Assembly: GCA_024709485.1 (NCBI GenBank) | Contig: JANJWO010000018.1 | Span: 1 to 64,000, forward strand | DNA from: Hydrogenophilaceae bacterium | GTDB taxonomy: Bacteria > Pseudomonadota > Gammaproteobacteria > Burkholderiales > Thiobacillaceae | Reading direction: 5' to 3' | Length of the DNA stretch: 64,000 nt | Shown here: positions 15,422-24,720 of the stretch, in pieces | Position numbering within the stretch: the first letter of the stretch is position 1 | Layout: every line of letters starts with the position of its first letter | The notes under the pieces: model-generated | What the model was told of the DNA's origin: nothing | The model's input: only the letters and a program-made list of their open reading frames with translations | The model's database searches: none | Program-made: the position numbers and the translations under genes

Positions 15422-16756
15422 TTAGCCCGGCACTTCCGTTGCCTTGACTTCCAGCTCCAGCACAGTGGTGAGGCCGCTGTCGTTGAGGTTGTGGGTGGCC
15501 TTGGTGATCACCCACTCGGTGCCGTCGATCTCCGGCTTCCAGCCGCTGACGGCCGTGCGCAGATCCGGGAACAGATCCGGCCGGCCGCGTGCCAGGGTCA
15601 GGCTGAACAGCGCCATGCCGCGCTGGATGCGCCGCCATTCCGTGCGGGCGGCGCGCTTGGCATTGGCCTGGCTGCTGTAGGTGTGGCGCAGGGTCTTCAT
15701 GTTGTCGGCGCTGGGCTCGATGGCCTCGTCGACGGTTGGCTTTGCTTTGGCGGCATCGCTGGCCGCCGTTTTCGCGGCGGCCGTTTTCCGCTTTTCATCG
15801 TCGGCGCGACCGTAGCGCACCTCGCCCTGCACGTTGAGCGCCTTGTCGTGGTACTGCGCGGTGACGCCGACGTACTTCGCGCGCAGCGCGGGGCTTTTCT
15901 TGACCTGTTCCCAGGCCTTGCGGGCAGCGCGCAGTGCCTTGGCGCGCGTGGGATAGGGCTTTGTGCCCAGCGTTTTGTATTCGCCCGTTGCCGGCACGGG
16001 TTCCGGCGCGTCCGGCCTGTTGGCTTCGGCGGCGTCTTCTTCCTTGCCCCAGATAACCTCCCCCTGCTGGCCCAGCTCGATGTCGTTGTATAGCGCCTTG
16101 ACGGCGGTGTAGGTGTCACGCTCGGCGATGCTGAAGCGGTGCTGATCTCCATCCTGCCGGGTAATGGCCATCACCGGCAGCGGCTTGCCGGAGGCCGATA
16201 GGCCGGCGCCGGCAGGCATGAACACCAGGCGCCCGGCCTTGATGGTGGCGATGGCGTCGAACATGCCGGCCAGGCGCGTGAGCAGGTTGGCGTCGCTCTC
16301 GTTGGTCTGGTCCAGGTGGTCGATGATCTCGCCGGCGAGCCGGGCGGCGATGGCGGCTTTAAGTCCGTGGGCGGCGGCGATGTCGTTGAGGATGCTGGCC
16401 ACGCTGAGCTGGTGGAAGCTGCGCGTGCGCTGGGTGCTGAGCCCGGCGCGCAGATCCGCGCTGCGGGCGCGGATGGTGACCACGTCGGGCGCGCCGCTGT
16501 GCTCGACTTCGTCCACGGTGAAGGTGCCCTTGTCGGTGAGCCCCTCCCCTTCCCCTCCCAGTGCCAGGGCCAGCACCGCGCCGCGCGGCGGCAGCATCAT
16601 GCGGCCGTCCGCATCGTCCAGGGTAAGGTCGAGCTGGTCGGCTTCCATGCCGCGGGTGTCGGTCAGGCTCAGCGAGATCAGGCGGGCATCGATCGATGCG
16701 GTGATGTCGACGCCGTCCACGCGGATGCGCCAGAGCGGTTTGGCGTTGCCTTCCAT
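15422..16756 (-). CDS. D: P2 gpD-like tail protein
   Basis: The 444-residue product is the distal gene of the F operon. It matches gpD (late control D family): LSLTDTRGMEADQLDLTLDD near the N-terminus, an HGLK/ARLAGEIIDH stretch and a C-terminal WVITKATHNLNDSGLTTVLELE. In contractile tails this protein forms the hub joining baseplate and tail tube above the gpV spike. The middle region carries a Lys/Ala-rich insertion (about 240-350) with SPOR-like YKTLGTKPYPTRAKAL repeats. It follows U by 3 bp. Confidence 0.9.
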   Translation of the reverse strand: MEGNAKPLWRIRVDGVDITASIDARLISLSLTDTRGMEADQLDLTLDDADGRMMLPPRGAVLALALGGEGEGLTDKGTFTVDEVEHSGAPDVVTIRARSADLRAGLSTQRTRSFHQLSVASILNDIAAAHGLKAAIAARLAGEIIDHLDQTNESDANLLTRLAGMFDAIATIKAGRLVFMPAGAGLSASGKPLPVMAITRQDGDQHRFSIAERDTYTAVKALYNDIELGQQGEVIWGKEEDAAEANRPDAPEPVPATGEYKTLGTKPYPTRAKALRAARKAWEQVKKSPALRAKYVGVTAQYHDKALNVQGEVRYGRADDEKRKTAAAKTAASDAAKAKPTVDEAIEPSADNMKTLRHTYSSQANAKRAARTEWRRIQRGMALFSLTLARGRPDLFPDLRTAVSGWKPEIDGTEWVITKATHNLNDSGLTTVLELEVKATEVPG

Positions 16757-16759
16757 GTC

Positions 16760-17188
16760 TTACAGCAGTGCCAGCAGGCTGCTGGTGAAGCTGCCCAGCA
16801 TGTCCACCTGCTCGTCGTCGACGCGGGCAAGCTTGAGGCTGAAGTCGATCTTGCGGGCGCTGCCGTCGGCAAAGAAGACGCTGCCGGTTTCGTCGATGGA
16901 TTCGATCACCCACAGGCCGTAGAACCTGCCGCTGCCCTCGATCAGCGGCCAGGCCATCCCGGTTTCCGCCATGGCGCGCACCAGCGCCAGCGAGATACTG
17001 CCGCCGGTCAGCTCCGGATACAGCGTGCCGGACAGGGTAATGCCGTCCTCGCCCGGACCCACAAACTGCCGCGACGGGCGTTTGCCCAGGCGGCTGTTGG
17101 AAGGGTGCCGCCAGCTGGTCTGCCGCTGCATCTGCTGGTAAGGCAGGGTCTGGGTGGCGAAAACGAAGAGGCCGAGCGCCATCATCAT
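16760..17188 (-). CDS. U: P2 gpU-like tail protein
   Basis: A 142-residue tail protein. FVFATQTLPYQQMQRQTSWRH and later RFYGLWVIESIDETGSVFFADG are family signatures of gpU, which sits at the tail end and is needed for tail completion. It lies between T and D, as in P2. The start may be any of three adjacent ATG codons (MMM). Confidence 0.9.
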   Translation of the reverse strand: MMMALGLFVFATQTLPYQQMQRQTSWRHPSNSRLGKRPSRQFVGPGEDGITLSGTLYPELTGGSISLALVRAMAETGMAWPLIEGSGRFYGLWVIESIDETGSVFFADGSARKIDFSLKLARVDDEQVDMLGSFTSSLLALL

Positions 17189-17192
17189 GGTG

Positions 17193-19643
17193 TTATTCCT
17201 TGTCGCTCAGGCGGCTGCGGCCGCGCGCGCTGCGTTGGCGTTCCAGCTTCTCGAATTCCATGCGCACGGTCGTGGCGATGTCCTGGGCGGATTGCCCTGG
17301 CACGCCGTAGACGTTGATGGTGATGGGTGCGGCAGCGTATCCGCCCGCACCATGCCCTGCCAGCGGCGGCCGGGTGTCGATCGCAGGGCCGGCCATGGCC
17401 GCGCCGCCGATCATCAGTCCGGCGCCTGCAGCCGCCACTTTGCGCGCGGCGTTGGACACGGCATTGACGGCGCTCTGCCGTCCGGCATCGATTCCGCCGG
17501 TGAGGCCGGCCATGGTGTAGCGGCCGATGACATTGAACACCGTGGAAGGCGACTTGATGCCGAACTTTTTCTTGGCCGCGTCGATCAGGCCGCCGGCGAT
17601 GTTCTTCATCTTGCTGTACAGGCCCAGGGTCAGGAAGTCGAGGCCTGCCTCGATGCCGCGCAGCATCAGCATGCCAATCTGCGACCAGTTGCCGTTTTTG
17701 AACATCTCGACGATGTCGAAGATGGCACCGCCCAAGGTGGTCTTGTAGCCGAATATCTTGCTGATGAAGTCGTTGAGCCAGCCGTTGACCAGCGTGCCGA
17801 TCGCGTAGCCTGCGGCAAAGGCCGCTGCCAGCTTGGCCACTGGGCCGATGAATGCCAGCAGCTTGGCCACGGCGCCGCCGGCGCTGACCCCGAGCCAGGT
17901 CATGCCGAACTTGAGCATGGCGATGGGTGCGATCAGTGCGCCGACGGCGAACACGATCGCGCCGATCACCGTCACCAGCACGGCACCCACGGCGGCGATC
18001 TTGACCAGTGCAGAGGTGAGGCCGGGATTCTCCTTCATCCACTCGCGCACGTTTTTCAGCACCGCGGCGCCGGACTGCATCAGTTCAACCAGCGCAGGCT
18101 TGAGGCTGGAGCCGATTTCGGTGGCGACGGCGAACAGGCTGTTTTTCGCAAGCTGGTACTGCGCATTGAGCGCATCCAGCCGCGCCTTCGCTTCGCGGTC
18201 CATGGAACCCCTGGATTGCGCCTGATTTACCAGCTCGAGCTGGCGGCGGTATTCGCCGATGTTCGCCGCCAGTTTGGCAGCATCGTCGCCGAACTCCTTG
18301 CCGAACATGCGGGTGGCGGCTTCGAGCTGCTGTTCTTGCGGCAGCGCGCGGATCGCCTCCAGCACCTTGAGAATGGTCCCGGTGGCGTCCTTGGACATGC
18401 CAAGCTGGATCGCCTTGGCGTCCAGCTTCAGCATGGCCAGGCCGCCCCGGAATCGCTTGGTCTGCATGGTGGCGATGGACAGCTCGCGGATCATCGCGTT
18501 GCTGGCGCTGGCCGCGACTTCGCTGCCTGCGCCCAGGCTCAGGAAGGTGCTGCCCAGCGCTGCCGCTTCCTTGAAGTTCATCTTCGCCATGGCTGCCGAG
18601 CCGGCGATGCGCTGCATGACCTCGATGATGTCGCCGCCCTGCGAGAGCGCGTTGTCGTCCAGCCAGTTGATGGCGTCGCCCAGCTGGCCGATATACTTGA
18701 TCGGCACCTTGTACAGCTGCGACAGCCGGCCCATGCTCTCGCCGATCTCGCCGGCGGAAATATCGAAGGCGGCCGCCATGACGGCAGAGGTTTCGGTAAA
18801 CACCAGCAGGTCGCGCTTGCCCTTGATGCCCATGCGCGCACCCATGGCCAGGATCTCGGCCAGCTCGGTGGTGGCCAGCGGCACGCGCTCCGACATGTTC
18901 TTGATGGCCTCGCCGATTTCGTAGTACGTGGCGGTGAGCTTGCCATTTGCGTCGCGCGCGCCCTCCACCTGGCGCGCCACGCCCATCATGGCATCCTCGA
19001 AGCTGGCGTACTGCTTGACGGCCAGCACCATGGGCAGACCAGCCGCAACACCTGCGCCAATGGTCATGCGCCCCGCGTTTGTCAACCGGCCGTGCATGCC
19101 CATGGCCTTCTGGTAATTGGCCTGCGCGGCATGCATGCGCGCCGCCTGGGCGTTTTGCCGCTGCATGGCGGCCACCTGCTTGTCGACGGCGGCGGTGGCC
19201 AGGTTGATCTTGCCGGCCAGCTCGCGCTGGTGCGTGGCCAGCTGGGTGGTGCTCATGCCGCTGGCGTTGAGTTCGGTGCGCAGGCGCTGCTGTTTCTCGA
19301 TCAGGGTGGTGTAGCGGCCTTTGAGGTGCGCAGCCTCGCTCTGCGCTTCCTTGAGCGCGCGGGCCATGTCCTTGGTGGGGGCCGGGAGTTTGGCAATTTC
19401 CTGCTTGAGGGATTTGATGCGGTCCTGCGCGCCCTTCATCCCGTTCTTGACGATGGCCAGGTCCTTGTCGAGCTTGCGGAAGCCGTCGATGCGTTTCTGC
19501 GCGTCGTTGAGCTGCTTCAGCTCGTCCTTGGCGGCCTTGAGGGCCTTTGCGGTCTGGCCGCTGCCCTTGGTGATGTTCTTGAGCGGGCCGGTGATCTTTT
19601 CCACCATGCCCAGCAGGACTTCGAGTTTGAGTTTGTCGCTCAT
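17193..19643 (-). CDS. T: tail tape-measure protein (gpT)
   Basis: The 816-residue product sets tail length. It has a long N-terminal coiled coil (about 1-150, LKEAQSEAAHLKGRYTTL), a central TP901-type tape-measure core (about 190-480) with AMMGVARQVEGA, hydrophobic helices (about 530-640) and a Gly/Ala-rich C-terminus. It follows E/E', its assembly-chaperone gene, and precedes U and D in the P2 order. There is no lysin domain. Confidence 0.92.
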   Translation of the reverse strand: MSDKLKLEVLLGMVEKITGPLKNITKGSGQTAKALKAAKDELKQLNDAQKRIDGFRKLDKDLAIVKNGMKGAQDRIKSLKQEIAKLPAPTKDMARALKEAQSEAAHLKGRYTTLIEKQQRLRTELNASGMSTTQLATHQRELAGKINLATAAVDKQVAAMQRQNAQAARMHAAQANYQKAMGMHGRLTNAGRMTIGAGVAAGLPMVLAVKQYASFEDAMMGVARQVEGARDANGKLTATYYEIGEAIKNMSERVPLATTELAEILAMGARMGIKGKRDLLVFTETSAVMAAAFDISAGEIGESMGRLSQLYKVPIKYIGQLGDAINWLDDNALSQGGDIIEVMQRIAGSAAMAKMNFKEAAALGSTFLSLGAGSEVAASASNAMIRELSIATMQTKRFRGGLAMLKLDAKAIQLGMSKDATGTILKVLEAIRALPQEQQLEAATRMFGKEFGDDAAKLAANIGEYRRQLELVNQAQSRGSMDREAKARLDALNAQYQLAKNSLFAVATEIGSSLKPALVELMQSGAAVLKNVREWMKENPGLTSALVKIAAVGAVLVTVIGAIVFAVGALIAPIAMLKFGMTWLGVSAGGAVAKLLAFIGPVAKLAAAFAAGYAIGTLVNGWLNDFISKIFGYKTTLGGAIFDIVEMFKNGNWSQIGMLMLRGIEAGLDFLTLGLYSKMKNIAGGLIDAAKKKFGIKSPSTVFNVIGRYTMAGLTGGIDAGRQSAVNAVSNAARKVAAAGAGLMIGGAAMAGPAIDTRPPLAGHGAGGYAAAPITINVYGVPGQSAQDIATTVRMEFEKLERQRSARGRSRLSDKE

Positions 19644-19665
19644 GGCTTTCTGTCAGTCCTCGCTG

Positions 19666-19862
19666 TTAATCCTCGGCTCCGCTGCGCTTGCGTGCCTCTT
19701 CGCGCCACATGGCCAGGTCTTCGATGGCCATGCCGTCCATTGCCTGGGGCGGCCAGTGGAAAACGGCGGCGATGTCCGCCATGGCGCTTTCCACCCTGTC
19801 CGGCAGGGCTACTCCGCCTGCAGGCCGGCCTCCGCCTGCACCGCCTTCGGCAGCAAAAAACC
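19666..19862 (-). CDS. gpE' frame of E/E' (made by -1 frameshift)
   Basis: This frame continues after a -1 slip at TTTTTTG and encodes a C-terminal extension ending MAIEDLAMWREEARKRSGAED, with FHWPPQAMDG in the middle, a signature of E'. It lacks its own start and ribosome site; the extension would be fused to E, giving a product of about 145 residues. It corresponds to the tape-measure chaperone pair of P2 (E and E+E'). Confidence 0.85.
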
Positions 19863-20102
19863 CGCAAGCACCCCTCCGATCTGCACCAGGTCGGCGGGGT
19901 CCATCCTGGCGACCTCGGCTTCGGTCAGGTTCGGGTCGCTGATGCGCGGCACGACCTTGGTCAGCGCGGTTACGTCCATCTGCAGCAGATCGGTCAGCGT
20001 GATGCCGCGCAGCTCGCCGGCGGCGGGCTTGCGCAGGGAAATCGAGGTGATGTCGTTGTCGCCGCGCTTGATGGGGGTGTCCAGGGTGATGGTTTTGTTC
20101 AT
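19809..20102 (-). CDS. E: gpE tape-measure assembly chaperone
   Basis: A 97-residue protein beginning MNKTITLDTPIKRGDN with LRKPAAGELRGITLTDLLQMD, as in P2 gpE. It ends normally at 19809, or in a fraction of ribosomes is extended by frameshifting at 19854-19860. E and E+E' coat the tape-measure protein during tail assembly. A strong hairpin (20125-20151) lies between FII and this gene and may lower its expression relative to the tube. Confidence 0.9.
   Translation of the reverse strand: MNKTITLDTPIKRGDNDITSISLRKPAAGELRGITLTDLLQMDVTALTKVVPRISDPNLTEAEVARMDPADLVQIGGVLAGFLLPKAVQAEAGLQAE
19854..19860 (-). promoter_or_regulatory. programmed -1 frameshift site TTTTTTG
   Basis: On the minus strand the E frame reads GGT TTT TTG, so the heptamer T-TTT-TTG is in the correct phase for a -1 slip. 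The -1 frame then stays open for 65 codons to the E' stop. P2 uses the same T6G heptamer at the same place. Confidence 0.88.
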
Positions 20103-20124
20103 GGTCTCTCCTTCGGTAATTCAT

Positions 20125-20151
20125 CCGGGCGGGGTCTACTCCCCCGCCCGG
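20125..20151 (-). promoter_or_regulatory. intercistronic hairpin between FII and E
   Basis: CCGGGCGGGG and CCCCGCCCGG form a perfect 10-bp stem with a seven-base loop, 26 bases after the tube gene stop. No T-run follows on the minus strand, so it is more likely a transcript-stabilising or partially attenuating hairpin than a full terminator. Confidence 0.6.
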
Positions 20152-20177
20152 TTCAACGCGCTCTCGGGGTGTATCCG

Positions 20178-20690
20178 TCAAGCCAGGCCGATGGCCTTGC
20201 GCTGTTCGGCCAGCATGTCGACGCCGTTGATGATTTCGACCATGTTGAGCAGGTCGATCTCGATCACGGCGTTGCCGTCGATGCTGAGCTTGTAGTAGCT
20301 AAGGGCGCTTTTGGTCACGATCTTGCTGCGGTCGCCGGCCTTGCTGTCGCCGGGGTCGATCTCGGTGTGGCGGCCGCGCATCACGACTTCGACGGCCTGC
20401 ACGTCGGCGGTGTCGTCGCGCTGGTAGGCGCCGGCAAAGCGCAGCATGACGCCGTCCACCTTGGTGACGGCGTATTGCTCGAACACCTGGCGCATGATGC
20501 CGCCACAGGTGAATTCGAGTTCGAGCTTTTCCTGGCCGAGGTCGACGCTGACGGGGCCGTTCATGCCACCGCCGCGGAACTCGTCCGTCTTGCGGGTGAG
20601 CTTGGGCAGTTTGACCTCTTCGGCGACGCCCATGTAGCTGTGGCCGTCGTTGAAGAGGTTGAAGTTTTTGAGGGTGCTGGGCAGGGCCAT
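20178..20690 (-). CDS. FII: major tail tube protein (gpFII)
   Basis: The 170-residue product polymerises into the inner tube of the contractile tail. MALPSTLKNFNLFNDGHSYMG and PKLTRKTDEFRGGGMNGPVSVDLG are strong family signatures. It directly follows the sheath gene. The start ATG has GGAGAACG upstream. Confidence 0.93.
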   Translation of the reverse strand: MALPSTLKNFNLFNDGHSYMGVAEEVKLPKLTRKTDEFRGGGMNGPVSVDLGQEKLELEFTCGGIMRQVFEQYAVTKVDGVMLRFAGAYQRDDTADVQAVEVVMRGRHTEIDPGDSKAGDRSKIVTKSALSYYKLSIDGNAVIEIDLLNMVEIINGVDMLAEQRKAIGLA

Positions 20691-20715
20691 GTCGTTCTCC
20701 TGATGAAGTTAAGCG

Positions 20716-21888
20716 TCAAACCCCGATGGCGGCGGCGAAGTCGACCAGGTAGCGATCGGTGATCTTCTGCGTGAAGAGCAGGTTTTCCAGCGGCGGCACG
20801 GGCGTGTAGTCGTAGTCGACATAGAACTTGCCGGCTTTTAGAACTGTCGGGTCGTTGAGGTCCGGGTCTACCCAGGCGTCGAAGCCGATCAGGTAGCCGA
20901 GTCGCACCAGCTCACGGCCCTTGGCTTTCATTCCCTCGAGGATGTCGCGCGCGAGGCCGGGGGTCAGCGGCTTGTCCACCGCCCACATGTGCGCCTCGGC
21001 CATGGTGTCGGCCAGCACCTGTGCGGTGCGGACGTAGTTTTCGAAGGCGAACAGCGGATCGATCGAGCAGGTGCGGCTGCCCCAGAAGCGGAAGCCGCCC
21101 TCGCGGATGAGGGTGGTGACTTCGTTGCTGTTGAGGTAGCCGGCGTCGGTGGCGGGGTCCTGCAGATCCCAGAACACGTCCTTGCTGATGCCGGTGACGC
21201 CGTTGATGGGCATGTTGGACAGGGTCTTGTGCCAGCCGATCTGCTCGTCGATCTTGGCGCGCAGGCCGATGGCCTTGGCGGTGGCGGTGACGATGTTGGC
21301 GCCGTTCTTGAACTCGGGCCAGATCACCATGATTTCGCGCTGGCCGAAGTTCTCCCGGTAGGTGGTGGCGTCTTCCTTGGTGGCGGCGCCGTTGGCGTGC
21401 ACGTAGGCGAACCCGCGCAGCTGCTGTGCGATGCCAGCGAGCGCGGTAGCCACCACCAGGGTGTCGAGGCCGGGGCAGGCCAGGATGCGCGGCTTGATGT
21501 TGAGGCTGGCCTTGGCGGTGAGCAGCGCCTTCATGCCGGTGTAGGCGCCGCCGGCGGTGACGGTGCCGACGACCTTGGCGTCCTGGTCGGCCTGCTTGGC
21601 GGCGTCGTCGACGCCTTCCCCGTCGGCCACGCGGACGATCACGCACATGGCGTTGCCTTCGCCGGCGATGGCTTCGAGCGTGGGTTTCAGCGTGCCCAGC
21701 AGGCCGGCCTTGCCGATGGCGGCGTTGATGCTGGTTACCAGCACGGGCGTGTCGAGCGGGAAGGCGGCGGCATCGGCATCGGACGCGGTGGCGACAATGC
21801 CGATGACGGCGGTGGAAACGGTGCGGATCGGGCGGATGCCGTCGGAAGCTTCGATGACGCGGACGCCGTGGTGGTAATCAACAGGCAT
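20716..21888 (-). CDS. FI: tail sheath protein (gpFI)
   Basis: The 390-residue contractile sheath subunit. It starts [30 protein letters not shown], typical of P2 FI, and contains [20 protein letters not shown] and RFWGSRTCS. It is first in the F operon, preceded by TAGGAGAAC and, about 78 bp upstream of the start codon, by a TGTT-N11-TACAAC late-promoter box. Confidence 0.95.
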   Translation of the reverse strand: MPVDYHHGVRVIEASDGIRPIRTVSTAVIGIVATASDADAAAFPLDTPVLVTSINAAIGKAGLLGTLKPTLEAIAGEGNAMCVIVRVADGEGVDDAAKQADQDAKVVGTVTAGGAYTGMKALLTAKASLNIKPRILACPGLDTLVVATALAGIAQQLRGFAYVHANGAATKEDATTYRENFGQREIMVIWPEFKNGANIVTATAKAIGLRAKIDEQIGWHKTLSNMPINGVTGISKDVFWDLQDPATDAGYLNSNEVTTLIREGGFRFWGSRTCSIDPLFAFENYVRTAQVLADTMAEAHMWAVDKPLTPGLARDILEGMKAKGRELVRLGYLIGFDAWVDPDLNDPTVLKAGKFYVDYDYTPVPPLENLLFTQKITDRYLVDFAAAIGV

Positions 21889-21954
21889 GATGTTCTCCTA
21901 GCTAGTGAGTGCTGCGATGATGAACGCTACTCGCGCGCGTGGGCAGCGAATGAG

Positions 21955-21975
21955 GTTGTATCTGCTAGGCAAACA
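21955..21975 (-). promoter_or_regulatory. Ogr-type late promoter box (F operon)
   Basis: The minus strand reads TGTT-N11-TACAAC. Its centre lies about 78 bases before the FI start; a transcript starting 55 bases from the centre would have a 23-base leader containing the AGGAGA ribosome site. It matches the boxes at 27202 and 34136 in spacing and right half. Confidence 0.65.
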
Positions 21976-22111
21976 GCACCAGCAGGATGATGACCAGCAC
22001 CACCGCCCCGAAGATCGCCGCCGAGAACTTGTTGGCCGCGAGCCAGGAAAGAAATGCATCGGTCGCCGATTCGGCTTTGTCGTACTTAGCCTTCAATTCG
22101 TCTTTGTTCAT
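21965..22111 (-). CDS. C-terminal-anchored membrane miniprotein, 48 aa
   Basis: A short frame starting MNKDELKAKYDKAESATDAF with ATGGAGAGA upstream. A single hydrophobic helix (about 30-48, AAIFGAVVLVIILLVLFA) reaches the C-terminus, so it is probably tail-anchored. The late-promoter box of the F operon overlaps its last codons. Function unknown. Confidence 0.5.
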   Translation of the reverse strand: MNKDELKAKYDKAESATDAFLSWLAANKFSAAIFGAVVLVIILLVLFA

Positions 22112-22124
22112 GGTGTCTCTCCAT

Positions 22125-22640
22125 TCAGATAAGCGAAAACAACCCAGCTGCCATCCATCCACGCATCGCCTCCATCCATTCCCACGGCGAGCCGATCTTT
22201 CCGGCTTGTTTGCCTGGATGAAATCCAGCCAGCCACGCGGCGCCGATGTAGGCCGCCGGCATCACCACCGCGGCTGCGATCAATCTCGGGTCAAACCAGC
22301 CAAGCAGCGCGACGGGCAGGCCCCAGATCAGGCCGCGCGCGGTTGCCGACAGCCACTTGTTCTTGGCCAGGATGCCAACCTGCCAGCGGTTGAGTTCGAG
22401 CGGGTCGAGATCCCGGCGCTGCATGATGGCGGCAGACGTATCACCCCAGCCGGGCGCTGATCCCAGCGCGAAGGCCGCGGCGATCGCAGGCGTCAGCGGG
22501 TCGAACGGATGCCCCAGAACGGCGGCGATAACCCAGCCGTAGACCAGCTGGTCGATCAGGCGCAGACCGAAGTCGAAGCCAGCGCCGCGCAGGCGGTCAC
22601 ACATGCCGGCGAGGAAAATCAGTAATGGAATGGTCGTCAT
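22125..22640 (-). CDS. phage membrane protein, 171 aa
   Basis: A hydrophobic protein with several helices (about 3-14, 30-42, 52-62, 100-116 and 118-137) and the segment MQRRDLDPLELNRWQVG between them. It is found in the fibre-to-sheath interval, where P2-like phages often carry variable cargo genes. No family with known function was recognised. Confidence 0.6.
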   Translation of the reverse strand: MTTIPLLIFLAGMCDRLRGAGFDFGLRLIDQLVYGWVIAAVLGHPFDPLTPAIAAAFALGSAPGWGDTSAAIMQRRDLDPLELNRWQVGILAKNKWLSATARGLIWGLPVALLGWFDPRLIAAAVVMPAAYIGAAWLAGFHPGKQAGKIGSPWEWMEAMRGWMAAGLFSLI

Positions 22641-22642
22641 AA

Positions 22643-22891
22643 TTACTCCGGTCGATAGAAACTCGGCAGCTGCCGGCGCTCTATCTCGTTGCGCCAGCTC
22701 CCATGGCAGTGCGCCGGCTGCCAGAAAAACAGCGCGTCAACAAGGCGGTACGGCACGTCCGAGACAAGCCCTTGCAGGTGGCAGCGGAACAGCCGGGCGG
22801 ACAAGGTTTCGTCGGCAAAGCCAAAGCCATCGCGCGCGATCCAGACCAGGCAGTTGAGGAACTGGTCGAACGCGATGAGCAGCTGCTTCAC
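22643..22891 (-). CDS. conserved phage protein, 82 aa
   Basis: The frame starts MKQLLIAFDQFLNCLVWIARDGFGFADETLSAR and has WQPAHCHGSWRNEI near the end, a pattern I recognise in many prophages of GC-rich proteobacteria next to tail-fibre genes, without known function. The ATG overlaps the stop of the upstream fibre-associated gene. Confidence 0.65.
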   Translation of the reverse strand: MKQLLIAFDQFLNCLVWIARDGFGFADETLSARLFRCHLQGLVSDVPYRLVDALFFWQPAHCHGSWRNEIERRQLPSFYRPE

Positions 22892-23472
22892 AGCGCACCA
22901 AGTTCCGCGATGGCTGCGGCGAGCGCAGCCTCGACATCCGTCAGATCGGCGGCATTGGATACATCACGCTTGCCGCCGATGCGCGCCTGCTCGATCTGCG
23001 CGGCCTTACCAATCCAGGCATCGGCCTGGGCGATGATGGTGTCGGTTGCGGTCTGTATCTCAGCAGCCGTAGGTGTTGCTCCGTACACAGCCTGCGACTC
23101 GGCATTGACCATCTGGTAGTCGGCCACGCTTGCGGACGGATAGCCTGCAATCTTGTAGGCACGCGCCTGTGCCTCTTTAAGCAGGTAGGTGGCTTCCTGC
23201 CCAGGTGCCACGGTGATGTATCGCGCCCTGGCACCCCCTGCTGCGGCGTCGATAGTGGCGGCCGCGGCAGCCTTGGCGTCTGCCAGCGACGGCGGCGGCG
23301 GATCAACTGCGACCGGGTAGCCGTTGGCGGCTGGCTGGATCAGCTTGCCGGACGACTGCGCAGCGAGCAGCGCAGCGTAGTCATCTGATGTGACCTCGAC
23401 GACATCGGCCGGGATGTTGGCCCCATGAATTGCCGGGTCGTAAAAGCCGCCGGTTTGTGCGGAATAGAACAT
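22888..23472 (-). CDS. tail-fibre-associated protein (assembly-like)
   Basis: A 194-residue protein starting MFYSAQTGGFYDPAIHG, the hallmark of caudovirus tail-fibre assembly or tip-attachment proteins, with Pro-rich PPPPSLADAKAAAAATIDAAAG and a helical C-terminus. It follows the fibre gene by 9 bp, matching the place of gpG. It could assist fibre trimerisation. Confidence 0.8.
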   Translation of the reverse strand: MFYSAQTGGFYDPAIHGANIPADVVEVTSDDYAALLAAQSSGKLIQPAANGYPVAVDPPPPSLADAKAAAAATIDAAAGGARARYITVAPGQEATYLLKEAQARAYKIAGYPSASVADYQMVNAESQAVYGATPTAAEIQTATDTIIAQADAWIGKAAQIEQARIGGKRDVSNAADLTDVEAALAAAIAELGAL

Positions 23473-23481
23473 GATTTCTCC

Positions 23482-24711
23482 TTAGTAACCAAGCGCGATC
23501 CAGAAGTAATTCGCAGGTGTTGAAGACGACGTCCAATCAAAGCTAGAAGCAATCGGGTTGACCGAAAAAGACACTGCGCTATTCGTCACGCCGCCCCTCG
23601 TCATGGTCACCAACCTGCATGCGGTCGGAAATGCCACGGGAAAAGTGATGGTTCCTGAGCTTATATTGGTGACGGATTGGTTTCCCCACTGGATGATCAG
23701 CCCGCCCGGCAGCTTCTGATAGCCATTTTGAGCCAGAGACTGATTGGAACCTTTTAGCGCGTTGTTTAGTGTCGACGGCGTGATGGCTCGAAGCGCATCG
23801 GTAAGCGCCTGCGCCTCAGCAGCAGTGGCTAGCTCGATGATGCCTTTGACCGTTTCGCTTGCCTCTGGAAGAACACCGGAGTCAATATCCACGAACAGCG
23901 TCGTGGCAGATTTGGCGATGCCGACCGAAACAGCATCGGCGGGGACAACGTCGGTGATCGCACCAGGCGTGGCGGCGTCGAGGTAGTAGCGGGCGCCGGG
24001 CGTCAAGCCAGCGAACAGCGGGCATTCACCATACAGGTAGACCTTGCTGTTCGTTACGTCAGCGACGCCGACAGCTCGGTTGTTCGTCGTGCCGTCGGCC
24101 ACGGCTTCATCGAAACGGTTATTGGCAGCGTCCCAGCGCACAGCCTCACCATCTGCCACGCTGGCTTCGAAGGTGGCGCCATCAACGAAGACTGCCTTGT
24201 TAGCGGCGGCGATCGAGCTCTGTACGAACTCGGTGTTTGCCAACTGGGTGTTATTTGTTCCTGGCGCGGCTGTTGGTGCGGTCGGCACTCCGGTCAAATC
24301 CGGGCTGGCAAGCGGGGCCTTGAGCGCCAGCGCGTTGGTGATGGTGGCGGCGAAGTTGGGGTCGTTACCCAGGGCCGCCGCCAGTTCATTCAGGGTGTCG
24401 AGCGCGGCGGGAGACGAGGCAACGAGGTTGGCAATCGCCGTCTCGATGTCGGCCTGCGTGACGGCGCCCAGGGTGGCGCGCGCGGTGGCGGCGTCGATAT
24501 CGTCGAGCAGCGTGCGGATGAATGCCGAGACGCCGAGGCCTATAAGTTCAGACTTTAGATAGTTGATGCGCGCCTGGAGCTGCTTGGCCTGCAGGTTGTC
24601 GATGCCATCGGCGCCGCCGAGCACCAGGTCTTCCTGTTCAAGCTGGTAGATGCCGCCGATCCAATCGTTGTTGACGTCTACGTTTGCTATGGTTTCCATT
24701 AAGTCGGCCAT
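23482..24711 (-). CDS. tail fibre protein (gpH-like)
   Basis: A 409-residue fibre. The N-terminal part (about 1-130) is helical and baseplate-binding in style (AIANLVASSPAALDTLNELAAALGNDPNFAATI is a repeat typical of fibres). The middle has Gly/Ala-rich strands. The C-terminus is a receptor-binding tip of the GLIIQWGNQ...ITFPVAFP...FWIALGY type, common on phage fibres. It follows gpI. It is shorter than P2 gpH, with a different tip, so host range likely differs. Confidence 0.85.
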   Translation of the reverse strand: MADLMETIANVDVNNDWIGGIYQLEQEDLVLGGADGIDNLQAKQLQARINYLKSELIGLGVSAFIRTLLDDIDAATARATLGAVTQADIETAIANLVASSPAALDTLNELAAALGNDPNFAATITNALALKAPLASPDLTGVPTAPTAAPGTNNTQLANTEFVQSSIAAANKAVFVDGATFEASVADGEAVRWDAANNRFDEAVADGTTNNRAVGVADVTNSKVYLYGECPLFAGLTPGARYYLDAATPGAITDVVPADAVSVGIAKSATTLFVDIDSGVLPEASETVKGIIELATAAEAQALTDALRAITPSTLNNALKGSNQSLAQNGYQKLPGGLIIQWGNQSVTNISSGTITFPVAFPTACRLVTMTRGGVTNSAVSFSVNPIASSFDWTSSSTPANYFWIALGY

Positions 24712-24720
24712 GATGCGTCC

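Noticed and set aside
17154-20762. Plus-strand open frame of about 1200 codons opposite T and E
   Set aside because: It is antisense to clear P2 tail genes T, E and FII; long antisense frames are expected in GC-rich DNA, and the product is low-complexity.
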